This document shows positions 1 through 10,918 of a DNA stretch of 64,000 bases, piece after piece. Position numbers and translations under genes: made by a program. The stretch's first letter is position 1. Each line of letters starts with the position of its first letter. Origin of the DNA: Artocarpus heterophyllus (taxonomy: Eukaryota; Streptophyta; Magnoliopsida; Rosales; Moraceae). A model generated the notes under the pieces. It was not told the origin of the DNA and did not search any database. It saw only the letters and a program-made list of their open reading frames with translations. Location of the stretch: contig CM046350.1 in NCBI GenBank assembly GCA_025403435.1, forward strand, positions 27,482,938 to 27,546,937, read 5' to 3'.

Positions 1-1238
1 TCTTTCTAAATGGCTATCTTGATGAGTCTATTTATATGGAACAACTAAACGGGTTCAAGACTAAGGGTTAGGAGGGTAAGGTTTGTAAGCTGTTAAAGTT
101 AATTTATGGACTTAAGCAGGCTTCCCATTCTTAGAACATAAGGTTTGATCATGTGATTAAGACTTTTGGGTTCAGACAAAATGTGAACTAACCATGTGTT
201 TATAAACACATTAAGGATGAAAATGTGGTTTTTCTATTGCTCTATATAAATGACATTCTGCTTATTGGCAATGACGTTGGGGCGTTGTCATCGAGCAAAT
301 TATAGTTGACCAAGTAATTTGACATGAAGGACTTGGATGAGACTAATTTTGTTCTCGGTATCTAGATCTTTTGAGATAGGAAAAATAGAATGATGGCTTT
401 GTTCCAAGCAGGCTACATAGATAAAATTCTCAAAAGGTATGCAATTTAGGATTCTAAGAAAGGTGGACAACATCTAGGTATGGAATCACTCTTTCTAAGA
501 AAGACTCGTCAAAGTATAATGAAGAAAGAGAATACATGAAAAATGTGCCTTATGCTTCAGTAGGGGATAGTCTCATGTATGCCATGTTTTGTACACAATT
601 GGATATTTCTTATACAGTCAGGATTGTAAGTCGATTTCAGTCGAATCCAAGACCAAACTACTAGGTTGCGTTCAAGCATATTTTTAAGTACCTGAGAAGG
701 ACTCAAGGGTATATGCTTGTGTATTCGGGTCAGGATTTAACATCTCTAGGATACACTAACTCGGATTTCCAATACTGTCTAGATTCGAGAAGATCGACTT
801 CAGGTTTTCTGTTTACTCTGAGTGACGATGCCATTGTTTAGAGAAGTGTCAACCAAGATTACACTTCGGATTCAACGATGGAAGCCAAGTATATGGCAGC
901 TGGTGATGCTTCGAAAGAAGTAGTGTGGCTTCTCAAGTTCTTTGGGTATCTTGAGGTAGTTTCTGGTATGAATAAGGTAGTGTCGTTGTACTGTAATAAC
1001 AGTGCAGCAGTAGCTAAAGCTAAGGAACCAAGATTTCACAAGAAGAGTAAGCATATTGATCGAAACTATCATGTGATAAGGCACTTCATAAAGGGCCATA
1101 TTGTTGTATGCAAAATCACATCAGAGGACAATTTAGTTGATCCATTCACAAAGGCACTTAGTAGAAAAGTCTTCGAGAGGCATATGGAGGCTATGGAGAT
1201 GTGTAATTTGTCATATTTACTTAGTGCAAGTAGGAGAT
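1..1238 (+). pseudogene. Copia element B: decayed reverse transcriptase to RNase H remnant
   Basis: This is the 3' part of a Ty1-copia pol gene belonging to an older element (B). Read across frames it aligns with the RT and RNase H of element A at about 7660-8876. The left end is cut by the window. Many in-frame stops and frame breaks are present. The RT catalytic box that reads YVDD in A and C reads Y-I-N-D here (243-254), so the first catalytic Asp is lost. The longest clear stretch, 878-1230, covers the RNase H end (NNSAAVAKAKEPRFHKKSKH and later DPFTKALS). A purine stretch just before 1239 corresponds to the polypurine tract in front of B's 3' LTR. B is clearly more decayed than A. Confidence 0.85.
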
Positions 1239-1251
1239 TGTTAGATATGTA
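1239..1251 (+). repeat. First 13 bp of the 3' LTR of element B
   Basis: TGTTAGATATGTA directly follows B's pol and matches the first 13 bases of the family LTR. It is interrupted by element A; the rest of this LTR resumes at 10919. Confidence 0.8.
1247..1251. repeat. Left target-site duplication of element A (ATGTA)
   Basis: ATGTA abuts the 5' end of A and is repeated exactly at 10914-10918 directly after A. Five bp is the usual copia duplication length. Confidence 0.85.
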
Positions 1252-2153
1252 TGTTAGATATGTATGCCCTAAGGAGTAAAAATGTAATATGTTTTTGGAG
1301 ACATTTTTATCAATAAAGAATTTATTCATTTATATATACCAAATCTTGTCCTCTTTACGTTTATATTTGTTGAATGTATGTTAAGCAAATAATAGTCTGA
1401 GACTGTCGGTCTAAACCTTTAAGAATTTGGCATATGATGAGCTGATTATGCAGAAGACATGATTCTTAAGGTAACGGTCTAAAACATATGATCCGCAATC
1501 GAGGGAATAAAGTTGGGCGCTTTATTCATGCAAAGATTGTTATGTTGTCTATATCCCAAAAGGGAGATGGTTTGTCTTGACCATCGGAGTTGGACTCCGT
1601 AAATAGAAACATTGGAACATTGTCATAGGTGACGATGTGTTAGATCGGGACACAAAGTGAATAGATTTAGATTAATAATTCTGTCTTGACAAATCGATTC
1701 ACTTTAGACAATCATTTGTATTGTATCTTAATCCTGAGATGGATAGTGGGCCCGTTGTCTTGACTTGTGTCTTTTGATGTACCAAAGGGTGACTCCTACA
1801 TCTCAATAGTGGTATGCATGCTGGTACGTTGGAGGCATGACTCTTAATGGCGTAGACTTGTTATTCATAGATATGGACTCCATAGCTCCTCTTTAGGAGT
1901 AATGATATCCTCTTATATACGTTATCCTGTAATTGAAAAACTAGAGCGTTCAACTATTTGGATACATAGGTGTAACTGAATGGTATACTATCTTTGGATG
2001 GTAAGTTTTCTAATGGTGAGATAATGGAACGTAAGATAAAAATAATCTGGAAGGTAAGACAGAATTTGTCCTTAAGCTGATTATGGATTATCATATGGGG
2101 ATACGATACACTTTGATATATTATGGAAACTTAGCTATACGGGCTTCATAATT

Positions 2154-2271
2154 CTATAAAGTTCAAGAGTGCAGCTCCAAGCTTTTAGTGAAGTAGCGTT
2201 GGAGTTGATAATTGTAAAATGTATATCTAAGATATTGGGTTTCATAATTATCGAGAGCTTGAACTTTATAG
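2154..2271 (+). other. Conserved three-way stem-loop in the U3 of A (5' LTR)
   Basis: Arms CTATAAAGTTCAAG (2154-2167) and CTTGAACTTTATAG (2258-2271) are perfectly complementary over 14 bp. Two inner helices can form: CTCCAA (2175-2180) with TTGGAG (2199-2204), and GATAATT (2207-2213) with AATTATC (2246-2252). The same fold is found in every LTR of the family in the window. Confidence 0.6.
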
Positions 2272-2689
2272 GTCCATTTTGGTCCCCTTTGCTAGCTCAC
2301 AAAATCCTGTAACGATACAGCGTGCTTTTTCAATAATTGGTGACTTATGTCGGATTTATCAGATTGGTTTAAAATTTGAAAGAATCAAATAATTCATGTC
2401 TGTTTATTAGTCGAATTAATTTTGTAATAAAATTAATTTAAGATAAACTTGTTGAATTATTAGGATTGGGTAATTCTTGTTTGTTTATCGATTGATTTAA
2501 TTAGATAAATTAAATCAAGATAAACTTGTAGAATTATTGTGAATTGATTTATTTTCTTAGAGATTATCTTGATAAAGTTTGTTTTGATCAGATAACTTCT
2601 CTATTGGGTTATTTGAATCAAAACTGAGACTTTGTCATATAGAATCTCAGGTGGAAAATAAAAGATTCGTGGAGATATTTACGCAACAG

Positions 2690-2703
2690 TTCGGCCTGCT
2701 GAT
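2690..2703 (+). repeat. Single TCGGC-type motif in U3 of the A 5' LTR
   Basis: TTCGGCCTGCTGAT occurs once here, while the 3' LTR of the same element has three units at the equivalent place. It lies about 120 bp upstream of the TATA box. Confidence 0.6.
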
Positions 2704-2823
2704 CAACGAGAGATAAGATTACGCGTTTTCACGCGGATCTTGTTAGATATTCATTTGAACTTGATTCTGTTTTGAGTTTTTAAGACCTAATCTGATAAAG
2801 ACTGACCCTAGGACCAATCGCTG

Positions 2824-2830
2824 TATAAAG
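2824..2830 (+). promoter_or_regulatory. TATA box of the A 5' LTR promoter
   Basis: TATAAAG lies about 400 bp before the LTR end. The same position holds TATA-type boxes in the A 3' LTR (10503-10510), C (53603-53610) and D (61788-61795). Transcription is expected to start a few tens of bases downstream. Confidence 0.55.
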
Positions 2831-3231
2831 GGAGTAAGTCTCATGAGTTACTCAGATCAATTGAGAGATTAAGAATGATACTCTTCTGGTGAGCATCTAA
2901 AAACTCCCTGAGAGCTTTTGTTTACAAATCACGAACATTAGTTTTGGGTTCTCTTGATTAGTTGGAAGGAGAGTCACCGGTGGAAGAACTGTACGTGTGA
3001 GCCCACACTCACTCCGGTTGTGGATAGAGAATAGCAAATAAGACTAGTTGGTTGAGGCTCTTTTAGAACGTACTCTCTTCACAGGTTGCGGAGGTTCTTC
3101 AATATACAAAGGTTAGTAGGATCTGTTTAATTTATATATATAGCATGTCAAACTTGTGTTTTGTAAAATACTCTGATATTAAAATTTTTAAAAAATTCCC
3201 GTTATGCACCTCACTTTTTTTTTCCAACAAT

Positions 3232-3243
3232 TGGTATCAGAGC
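3232..3243 (+). other. Primer-binding site of element A
   Basis: TGGTATCAGAGC begins two bases after the 5' LTR end. It is complementary to the 3' end of plant initiator tRNA-Met, the usual copia minus-strand primer. Confidence 0.9.
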
Positions 3244-3740
3244 TAAGGTTTTTACATAAATTTACAAGTTTGTGATCATACTATATGTATAAATTTGTGA
3301 TCTTAATCTCTTCTATGCTTGAATTTAATTTTATAGAGAGTTAGCACTATAGGTTTCTATATAATTATATCTTGTCATGGATTATTTGGTGAATGTTCAT
3401 TAATTAATTATGGTTGATTAAATTGTTATTTATTTATTTATTAATTTATTAATTTATACCGGTTATGGTTCCTTAAATGTTAGAATATGTATCAAGGTTT
3501 TTCATATAATTAGATGACAGACTATCATCTCCGTCTAAGAATTTTTATTTAATTTTAAATTTGCAAGAATTTTGTAATTAAATAATTATTCGAAAAAAGA
3601 CGGATCTAGAAGACGGATCTAGAAGATTGATGATGGCGCACCCAGGTATTTCCTGTGTCTCTAATTTTATGTTTTTGAATTGTTAAAAATAAAATTAATG
3701 AATTACATTAAAATTGTATTTTTTGGAATGGAGATTTCTA

Positions 3741-3971
3741 CTCGGTCTGCATGCTGAACCTTCAGTTCGGCAGGCCGATGGTCACAGATAGGCAGGCCAG
3801 ACGTGTGGTTCGATAGGCCGTCAATGGGGCAGAAATAGGCTGGCTCTGCTGGCAGGCCAAACTTCCAATTCAGCATGTCGAACTTTCATGGGTCGGCAGG
3901 CCGATCTTTTCAATCGGCAGACGATGAAGCATGACCAGCATGCCGATCACCCAGATCGGCCTATCGATCGA
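3741..3971 (+). repeat. Leader array of TCGGC(AG)GCCGA-type motifs, element A
   Basis: About ten imperfect copies of a G+C-rich motif fill this stretch of an otherwise AT-rich leader. Examples are TTCGGCAGGCCGATGG at 3766, ATAGGCAGGCCAGA at 3788 and TTCGATAGGCCG at 3809, spaced 22 and 21 bp. Arms TCGGC and GCCGA are inverted repeats. The array lies between the primer site and gag. C and D have equivalents at 54518-54765 and 62690-62905. The motif is the reverse complement of the one in U3. Confidence 0.75.
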
Positions 3972-4930
3972 GAGCTGAAAAATTTCCAAAAAAGGTGCAG
4001 TTTTTGTGGTGTAGTTTTAATTTTATTTTTTGAGACGATTTTGAGAAACATTAAATTTGGATATGACCGAAAATATGAAGTATTTGATTCATACGGGGTT
4101 GAAGACTTGAAGATGGGAATTATGTGAAGAAGGATACAACTTGAGGATTCAAGGATGAAGAATCGATATATTTCTCGATTATTTTCTTGTAATCTTAGTT
4201 TTCTATTCTCTAGGGTGGAGCCATAATATTACGGTTATTGTTATTTAACTTGTAGCTTTGCTTGATTGCTTTGCTTGTCTGCATTATAATATGATTTGTC
4301 ATGTATATTGATAACATGTCATATAGAATAGAAAGTGCTGCTCATATTAAAATTGTTTATGCATAATTTTAAAATAAAACCTTGATTTCAAAAGATTGAG
4401 TGGGAGAAGGTTTTCGAAGAGAGAACCTAAGGCCTCCATCGTTGGTCCATAGGAAGAACATGGTGGTCCCCACCCCTAGGAAGTGATTTATATCATGTAC
4501 CAGATTGGATCTTTAAGAGGATAAGGTATTTTAGCATGATTTATAGTTGCACACCCCTAGGTGGTGATTATAAACCATGGATAAAATATTGAAACGATGG
4601 CTATACACTCACATTAATTTTATTATTAAACTCCCCTATAAGTTCTGTTAATAAAATTAATGGCCAAAGAAACGATTATTAATATATGCTGGATCATACG
4701 GGTCTTGGATGGCATATATTAATCAGGAAGGGATCTGTGTTCCTAATTGAATTTGGCATGACCCCCCCATGAGCTTATTAAATTCTGAGTTGGGAATTAT
4801 CGTTGTAAGATTGTAATATTTTTAAGGTTTTGACACATAAACACATTTGTATGATTTTACATGATTGTGTTATCTTACTAAATTATTATAATATGTTTGC
4901 TTATGTTTGGTATATGATTCTTTATTAAAA

Positions 4931-7900
4931 ATGTCTAAAAACGCTTTATCATCGATACTTGACAAAAATCAAGTAACCGGTGAGAATTATAATGATTAAA
5001 AATGGAACCTGGATATCGTCATGTCCTTTGAGAAATTGAAATATGTTCTGACAACCCCTTGTCCTCCCGAGCCTACGGGAGACTCATCTAATGAGCAATT
5101 CCAAGCGTATGACCACTGGAAAGATGCTAATGATCAGGCTTGCTGCTATGTTATGGCCAGCATGAATAATGTACTGCAGACTCAATATCAAGATTATGAG
5201 ACTACGAAGCAGATCTTGGATAATCTTGAGGACATGTTTGGAGGCCAGGCCATAACAAAGCGGCAAGGGGCGCTTCAGAAACTCTTAAACTATAGACAGA
5301 GACCGGGGACATCTGTAAAGGAGCATATGATGTTGGTCATGGGTTACCTCGCTGAGGCTCAAACCAATGGAGCCGACATCGATGCTAAAACACAGATGAC
5401 TATGGTCTTTGAGACTCTGTCTAAGGAATTTATTTCGTTTAGAGCTACATTTAATTTGAGCAATAGACAGGATATGACCTTGACAGAACTGATGAAACAG
5501 TTGCAGGAGTTCAAACTGTACATCAGGGAGTCTCCTGAGGGTGGTGAGGCCAACATGGTAGCTGCTTCTAGTTCCAATTCTAACTCTGGGAATGGAAAGA
5601 AGCAACGGGCCAAGAATAGGAAGTCTTCTGTTCCTGCTAACACCAAGAGCAAGAAGAAGAAGAAGAAGAAGAAGAACCCAAAGAAGCTTAGGTGCTTCTT
5701 CTGTGGAAAGGTCGGGCATATTAAGAAGCATTGCAAGGACTTCCTTTCTAAAGGAGGTAGGTGTGATCTTTTGTATTTAGAAACTTGTTTGGTTGAAGAA
5801 TCCAGTGACATTTGGGTCATAGATTCAGGTGCAACTAATCATGTTTGTGTTTCTCTGCAGGGGTTCAAAGAAACGAGAAGTCTGTTGCATGAAGACTTCA
5901 CACTTCGGATGGACGATGGATTCTTTGTCTCAGCAGAAGCAGTGGGAGACGTCCATCTTTACTTTGATAACTATAGGAATTTATTTTTGCAAGATTGTTT
6001 TTATGTTCCTAAATTTAAAAGGAATTTAATTTTTGTATCTTGTTTATTTAAAGACTCCTACGTGGTATCTTTTAATGAAAAAGTGGTGATTTGTAAAAAT
6101 AAATCCTTTATCTGTTATGGATGGATGCAAAATAATCTATATTTTATCAAACCTAAGATGCACTTATTGCTTAATGCTGAGATGAATAATAATAACTCTA
6201 AAAGACTTAAAACTTCTCACTCTAATAAGACTTATCTTTGGCATTTGTGCCTTGGTCACATTAACCTGAATAGGATTCAAAGGTTAGTAAGGGATGAAAC
6301 TTTAAGTCACTTAAAGGTGAAATCTATACCTCAATGTGAATTTTGTTTAGAGGGTAAAATGACCAAAAGACCATACAGGTCTAAAGGCAATAGGGCCAAA
6401 GGGGTTCTAGAACTTGTGCATAGTGATGTCTGCGGACCGATGAACATCCAGGCACGACGAGGGTATGAGTACTTCATCACTTTTATTGACGATTACTCAA
6501 GATATGGGTATGTGTGCCTGATGCACCACAAAAGCAAAACTTTTGACAAGTTCAGGGACTTTCGGGTTGAAGTGGAAAAGCAATTGGGTAGACCCATAAA
6601 GGCACTTCGATCCGATCGAGGTGGAGAATACCTTTCTAATGAGTTTTTGGGTCACTTGTTAAAGAATGAGATTTTATCCTATTTGACTGCGCCGGCACTC
6701 CGCAGCAGAATGGCATAGCGGAGAGAAAAAATAGGACTTTGTTGGACATGGTCAGGTCCATGATGAGTTATTCATCATTACCTTTATTCTTTTGGGGATA
6801 TGCACTACAAACTACATGTTATCTTTTGAACAATGTGCCTTCAAAATCGGTCCCTAAAACTCCTCATGAGTTGTGGACAAGAAGGAAGACATCCTTAAAC
6901 CATATTCGCATATGGGGATATTCGGCTCATGTCCTGTTTAAGGATCCGAATAAGTTAGAAGTACGTTCAGAAGTTTGTGTGCTTGTAGGATATCTAAAAG
7001 GGACTAAAGGGGGTTATTTTTATAACCCGAAGGAAAATAAAGTCGTGGTTTCTGCTAATGCAACTTTCCTTGAGGAGAGTTACATGGACGACTTTAAACC
7101 TCCAAGCAAAGTGGTGCTTGAGGAGTTAAGGAGTGATCAGATCACTCCATAGGTTCTGAATGAAACCGTTTCGATCAGTGTAGAAAAACCAAACAAACCT
7201 GAACAACAATCTCAGGGGCTTCAGCGTAGTGGGAGGATCAGGTGTCAATCTGAGAGGTATATGTTCAATGGGGAGGTCTTCTTGGCTGAACCGGATGAAC
7301 ATGACAGGAATCCTTATACTTATGCAAAAGCTATGGAGGATGTTGATTCAAAACTTTGGACAGATGCCATGAACATAGAGATAAAGTCTATGGAGACTAA
7401 TCAGGTTTGAGAGCTTGTGGATCTTCCTGAAGGGGTAAAACCCATAGGGTGTAAATAGATCTACAAGAGAAAAAGAGGAGTGGATGGAAAGGTCGAAACC
7501 TTTAAGGCTAGACTGGTAGCTAAGGGTTATACGCAAAAAGAAGGAATCGATTATGAGGAAACCTTTTCGCCTGTAGTCATGCTTAAGTCCATCCGGATTC
7601 TCTTATCCATAGCTGCCGCTCTCGATTACGAGATTTGACAGATGGATGTCAAGACGGCTTTTCTGAATAGCTATCTTGATGAGTCCATTTATATGGAACA
7701 ACCAAACGGGTTCAAGGTCACGGGTCAAGAGGGTAAGGTTTGTAAGCTACTAAAGTCAATTTATAGACTTAAGCAGGCTTCTCGTTCTTGGAACATAAGA
7801 TTTGATCAGGTGATCAAGACTTATGGGTTCTCACAAAATGTGGATGAACCATGTGTTTACAAACACATTAAGGATGAGAATGTGGTTTTTCTATTGCTCT

Positions 7901-8876
7901 ATGTAGATGACATTCTGCTAATTGGCAATGACATTGGGGCATTGTCATCGGTCAAATTATGGTTGACCAAGCAGTTTGACATGAAGGACTTGGGTGAGGC
8001 TAATTTTGTTCTTAGTATCCAGATCTTTCGGGATAGGAAGAACAAAATGATAGCTTTGTCATAGGTTGGCTACATAGATAAAATTCTTAGGAGGTTTACA
8101 ATGTAGGATTCCAAGAAAGATGGGCAACCATCTAGGTTTAAAATTACTCTTTCTAAGAAAGACTCTCCAAAGTCTTATGAAGAAAGAGAATATATGAAGA
8201 ATGTGCCTTATGCTTCAGCAGTGGGCAGTCTCATGTATGCCATGCTTTGCACACGATCGGATATTAGCTATGCATTCGGGATTGTAAGTCGATTTCAGAA
8301 GGATCCAGGACCGAACCATAGGGTTCCGGTAAAGCATATTTTCAAGTATCTGCGAAGGACTCGAGGGTATATGCTTGTGACCTGACTCCTCTAGGATATA
8401 CTGATTCGGATTTTCAATCCTGCCTGGATTCTAGAAAATCGACTTCGGAGTTTATGTTTATTCTGGACGGCGGTGGCATCGGTTGGAGAAGTGCAAAGCA
8501 AGATTGCACTTCGAATTCAACGATGGAGGCCGAGTATGTGGCAGCTAGTGATGCTTTGAAAGAAGCAGTATGATTCCGCAGGTTCCTTGGGGATCTTGAG
8601 GTTGTTCCTGGTATGGATAAGGCGGTATCACTATACTATGTTAACAGTGCGGCAGTAGCTAATGCTAAGGAACCAAGATTTCACAAGAAGAGTAAACATA
8701 TTGATCGGAAGTATCGTGTGATAAAGGACTTCGTTGAGGGCAGGCATGTCACGGTGTGCAAGATTGCGTCAGAGGACAATTTAGCTGATCCATTTACGAA
8801 GACACTTACATGGAGAGTCTTTGAGAAACATGTGGAAGCTATGGGGATGCGAGATTTGCTATATTTACTCACTTAG
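4931..8876 (+). pseudogene. Gag-pol polyprotein of copia element A, inactivated
   Basis: The family start is taken as the ATG at 4931, because the reading from here (MSKNALSSIL) matches C and D. Codon 23 is a stop (TAA, 4997-4999) where C has Trp. Domain order is gag, CCHC knuckle, protease, integrase, RT, RNase H. A single-base loss near 6693, just before the integrase segment holding the third catalytic residue, shifts the frame. Further stops lie at 7150, 7408, 7456, 7636, 8062 and 8104, and a short deletion lies near 8380. Most stops replace Trp (TGG) or Gln (CAG) codons. RT keeps YVDD (7900-7911). RNase H ends at 8876, shortly before the 3' LTR. Confidence 0.9.
5021..6718 (+). CDS. Longest open segment of A: gag, zinc knuckle, protease and integrase N half (565 codons)
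   Basis: This is the largest open frame in the window and the best preserved copia coding block. Residues about 25-170 are the gag domain ([19 protein letters not shown]). A Lys-rich run precedes a CX2CX4HX4C knuckle at residues 225-238 ([14 protein letters not shown]). The protease site is D268 in VIDSGATNH. The integrase zinc site has WHLCLGH (407-413) and CEFC (439-442). The first two integrase catalytic Asp are D469 (HSDVCGP) and D532 (RSDRGGEY). The last residues ([11 protein letters not shown]) come from the frameshift near 6693 and are not native. The Met at 5021 lies downstream of the family start; use of this Met is inferred only because of the stop at codon 23. Confidence 0.8.
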   Translation: MSFEKLKYVLTTPCPPEPTGDSSNEQFQAYDHWKDANDQACCYVMASMNNVLQTQYQDYETTKQILDNLEDMFGGQAITKRQGALQKLLNYRQRPGTSVKEHMMLVMGYLAEAQTNGADIDAKTQMTMVFETLSKEFISFRATFNLSNRQDMTLTELMKQLQEFKLYIRESPEGGEANMVAASSSNSNSGNGKKQRAKNRKSSVPANTKSKKKKKKKKNPKKLRCFFCGKVGHIKKHCKDFLSKGGRCDLLYLETCLVEESSDIWVIDSGATNHVCVSLQGFKETRSLLHEDFTLRMDDGFFVSAEAVGDVHLYFDNYRNLFLQDCFYVPKFKRNLIFVSCLFKDSYVVSFNEKVVICKNKSFICYGWMQNNLYFIKPKMHLLLNAEMNNNNSKRLKTSHSNKTYLWHLCLGHINLNRIQRLVRDETLSHLKVKSIPQCEFCLEGKMTKRPYRSKGNRAKGVLELVHSDVCGPMNIQARRGYEYFITFIDDYSRYGYVCLMHHKSKTFDKFRDFRVEVEKQLGRPIKALRSDRGGEYLSNEFLGHLLKNEILSYLTAPALRSRMA

Positions 8877-8878
8877 TA

Positions 8879-8890
8879 CAAGTGAGAGAT
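8879..8890 (+). other. Polypurine tract region of element A
   Basis: The purine-rich stretch AAGTGAGAGAT directly precedes the 3' LTR and is the expected plus-strand primer. B has AAGTAGGAGAT at the same place. Confidence 0.65.
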
Positions 8891-9792
8891 TGTTAGATAT
8901 GTATGCCCTAAGGAGTAAAAATGTAATACGTTTTTGGAGATATTTTTATCAATAAAGAATTTATTCATTTATATATACCAAATCTTGTCCTCTTTACGTT
9001 CATATTTGTTGAATGTATGTTAAGCAAATAGTAGTCTGAGACTATCGGTCTAAACCTTTAAGAATTGGGCATATGATGGACTGATTATGCGAAAGACACG
9101 ATTCTTAAGGTAACGGTCTAAAACATATGATCCGTAATCGAGGGAATAAAGTTTGGCGCTTTATTCATGCAAAGATTGTTATGTTGTCTATATCCCTAAA
9201 GGGATATGGTTTGTCTTGACCATCGGAGTTGGACTCCGTGAATAGAAACATTGGCACGTTGTCATAGGTGACGATGTGTTGGATCTGGACACAAAGTGAA
9301 TTGATTTGGATTAATAATTCTGTCTTGGCAAATCGATTCACTTTAGACAATCATTTGTATTGTATCTTAATCCTGAGATGGATAGTGGGCCCGTTGTCTT
9401 GACTTGTGTCTTTTGATATACCAAAGGGTGACTCCCACATCTCAGTAGCGGTATGCATGCCGGTACGTTGGAGGCATGACTCTTAATGGCGTAGACTTGT
9501 TATTTATAGATATGGACTCCATAGCTCCTCTTTAGGAGTAATGATATCCTCTTATATGCGTTATCTTGTAATTGCAAAACTAGAGCGCTCAACCATTTGG
9601 ATACATAAGTGTAACCGAATGGTATACTATCTTTGGATGGTAAGTTTTCTAATGGTAAGATAATGAAACGTAAGATAAAAATAATCCGGAAGGTAAGACA
9701 GAATTTGTCCTTAAGCTGATTATGGATTATCATATGGGGATACGATACGCTTTGATATGTCATGGAAACTTAGCTATACGGGCTTCGTAATT

Positions 9793-9910
9793 CTATAAAG
9801 TTCAAGAGTGCAGCTCCAAGCTTTTAGTGGAGTAGCGTTGGAGTTGATAATTGTAAAATGTATATCTGGGATATTGGGTTTCATAATTATCGAGAGCTTG
9901 AACTTTATAG
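9793..9910 (+). other. Conserved three-way stem-loop in the U3 of A (3' LTR)
   Basis: This copy is in the LTR that supplies U3 to the 3' end of the transcript. The outer 14-bp arms (9793-9806 and 9897-9910) are perfect complements, identical to the 5' LTR copy. Confidence 0.6.
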
Positions 9911-10327
9911 GTCCATTTTGGTCCCCTTTGCTAGCTCACAAAATCCTGTAATGATACAGCGTGCTTTTTCAATAATTTGTGACTTATGTCGGATTTATCG
10001 GATTGGTTTAAAATTTGAAAGAATCAAATAATTCATGTTTGTTTATTAGTCGAATTAATTTTGTAATAAAATTAATTTAAGATAAACTTGTTGAATTATT
10101 AGGATCGGGTAATTCTTGTTTGTTTATCGATTGATTTAATTGGATAAATTAAATCAAGATAAACTTGTAGAATTATTGTGAATTGATTTATTTTCTTAGA
10201 GATTATCTTGATAAAGTTGTTTTGATCAGATAACTTCTCTATTGGGTTATTTGAATTAAAATTGAGACTTTATCCTATTGAATCTCAGGCGAAAAATAAA
10301 AGATTCACGGAGAGATTTATGTGGGAG

Positions 10328-10384
10328 TTTGGCCTGCCGATCTACGTGTTCGGCCTGCCGATGGGGCCTGTTCGGCCTACCGAT
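10328..10384 (+). repeat. Three-unit TCGGCCTGCCGA array in U3 of the A 3' LTR
   Basis: Units are TTTGGCCTGCCGAT (10328), TTCGGCCTGCCGAT (10349) and TTCGGCCTACCGAT (10371), spaced 21 and 22 bp. They lie about 120 bp upstream of the TATA box. The core is the reverse complement of the leader motif. Confidence 0.75.
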
Positions 10385-10502
10385 TAGCGAAATATAAGAT
10401 TACGCGTTTTCACGCAGATCTTATCATATATTGATCCGAACTTGATTCTGTTTCGAGTTTTTGAGACCAAATCTAATAAGGACTGACCCTAGGATCAATC
10501 GC

Positions 10503-10510
10503 TATATAAA
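10503..10510 (+). promoter_or_regulatory. TATA box of the A 3' LTR
   Basis: TATATAAA sits at the position equivalent to 2824 in the 5' LTR. Here it could drive read-out transcription into the right flank. Confidence 0.45.
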
Positions 10511-10913
10511 GGGAATAAGTCTTATGAGTTACTCAGATCAATTGAGAGATTAAGAGTGATACTCTTCTGGTGAGCATCTAAAAACTCCCTGAGAGCTTTT
10601 GTTCACAAATCACGAACATTAGTTTTGGGTTCTCTCGATTGGTTGGAAGGAGAGTCACCGGTGGAAGAGCTGTACCTGTGAGCCCACACTCACTCCGGTT
10701 GTAGATAGAGAATAGCAAAGAAGACCAGTTGGTTGAGGCTCTTCTAGAACGCTACTTCTCTTCACAGGTTGCTGAGGTTCTTCAATATACAAAGGTTAGT
10801 AAGATCTGTTTAATTTATATATATAACATGTCAAACTTGTGTTTTGAAAAATACTCTGATATTAAAATTCTTAAAAAATTCCCGCTGCGCACCTCACACT
10901 TTTTTTTCCAACA

Positions 10914-10918
10914 ATGTA
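10914..10918. repeat. Right target-site duplication of element A (ATGTA)
   Basis: This is an exact copy of 1247-1251 directly after the 3' LTR. The older B LTR continues from here. Confidence 0.85.

Larger units (their letters stand above)
1252..3229 (+). repeat. 5' LTR of copia element A
   Basis: This 1,978-bp repeat starts TGTTAGATATGTATGCCC and ends TTTCCAACA. It matches 8891-10913 along its length. It carries a three-way stem-loop (2154-2271), one copy of the TCGGC-type motif (2690-2703) and a TATA box (2824-2830). A primer site follows two bases after its end. Confidence 0.95.
1252..10913 (+). mobile_element. Full-length Ty1-copia retrotransposon A
   Basis: The element has two LTRs that begin TG and end CA (1252-3229 and 8891-10913), an initiator tRNA-Met primer site, a leader of about 1.7 kb, a gag-pol region of about 4 kb in copia order (gag, protease, integrase, RT, RNase H), a purine tract before the 3' LTR, and a perfect 5-bp target duplication. 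The two LTRs are visibly very similar and differ mainly by a 44-bp block in U3. It sits inside the 3' LTR of relative B. The coding region is broken, so it is not autonomous now. C (51975-59116) and D (60222-64000) are relatives. I do not assign it to a named copia lineage. Confidence 0.95.
8891..10913 (+). repeat. 3' LTR of copia element A
   Basis: This 2,023-bp repeat runs from TGTTAGATATGTATGCCC to TTTCCAACA. It matches the 5' LTR. The length excess is mostly 44 bp of extra motif units at 10328-10384. Stem-loop arms lie at 9793-9806 and 9897-9910, and the TATA box TATATAAA at 10503-10510. Confidence 0.95.
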
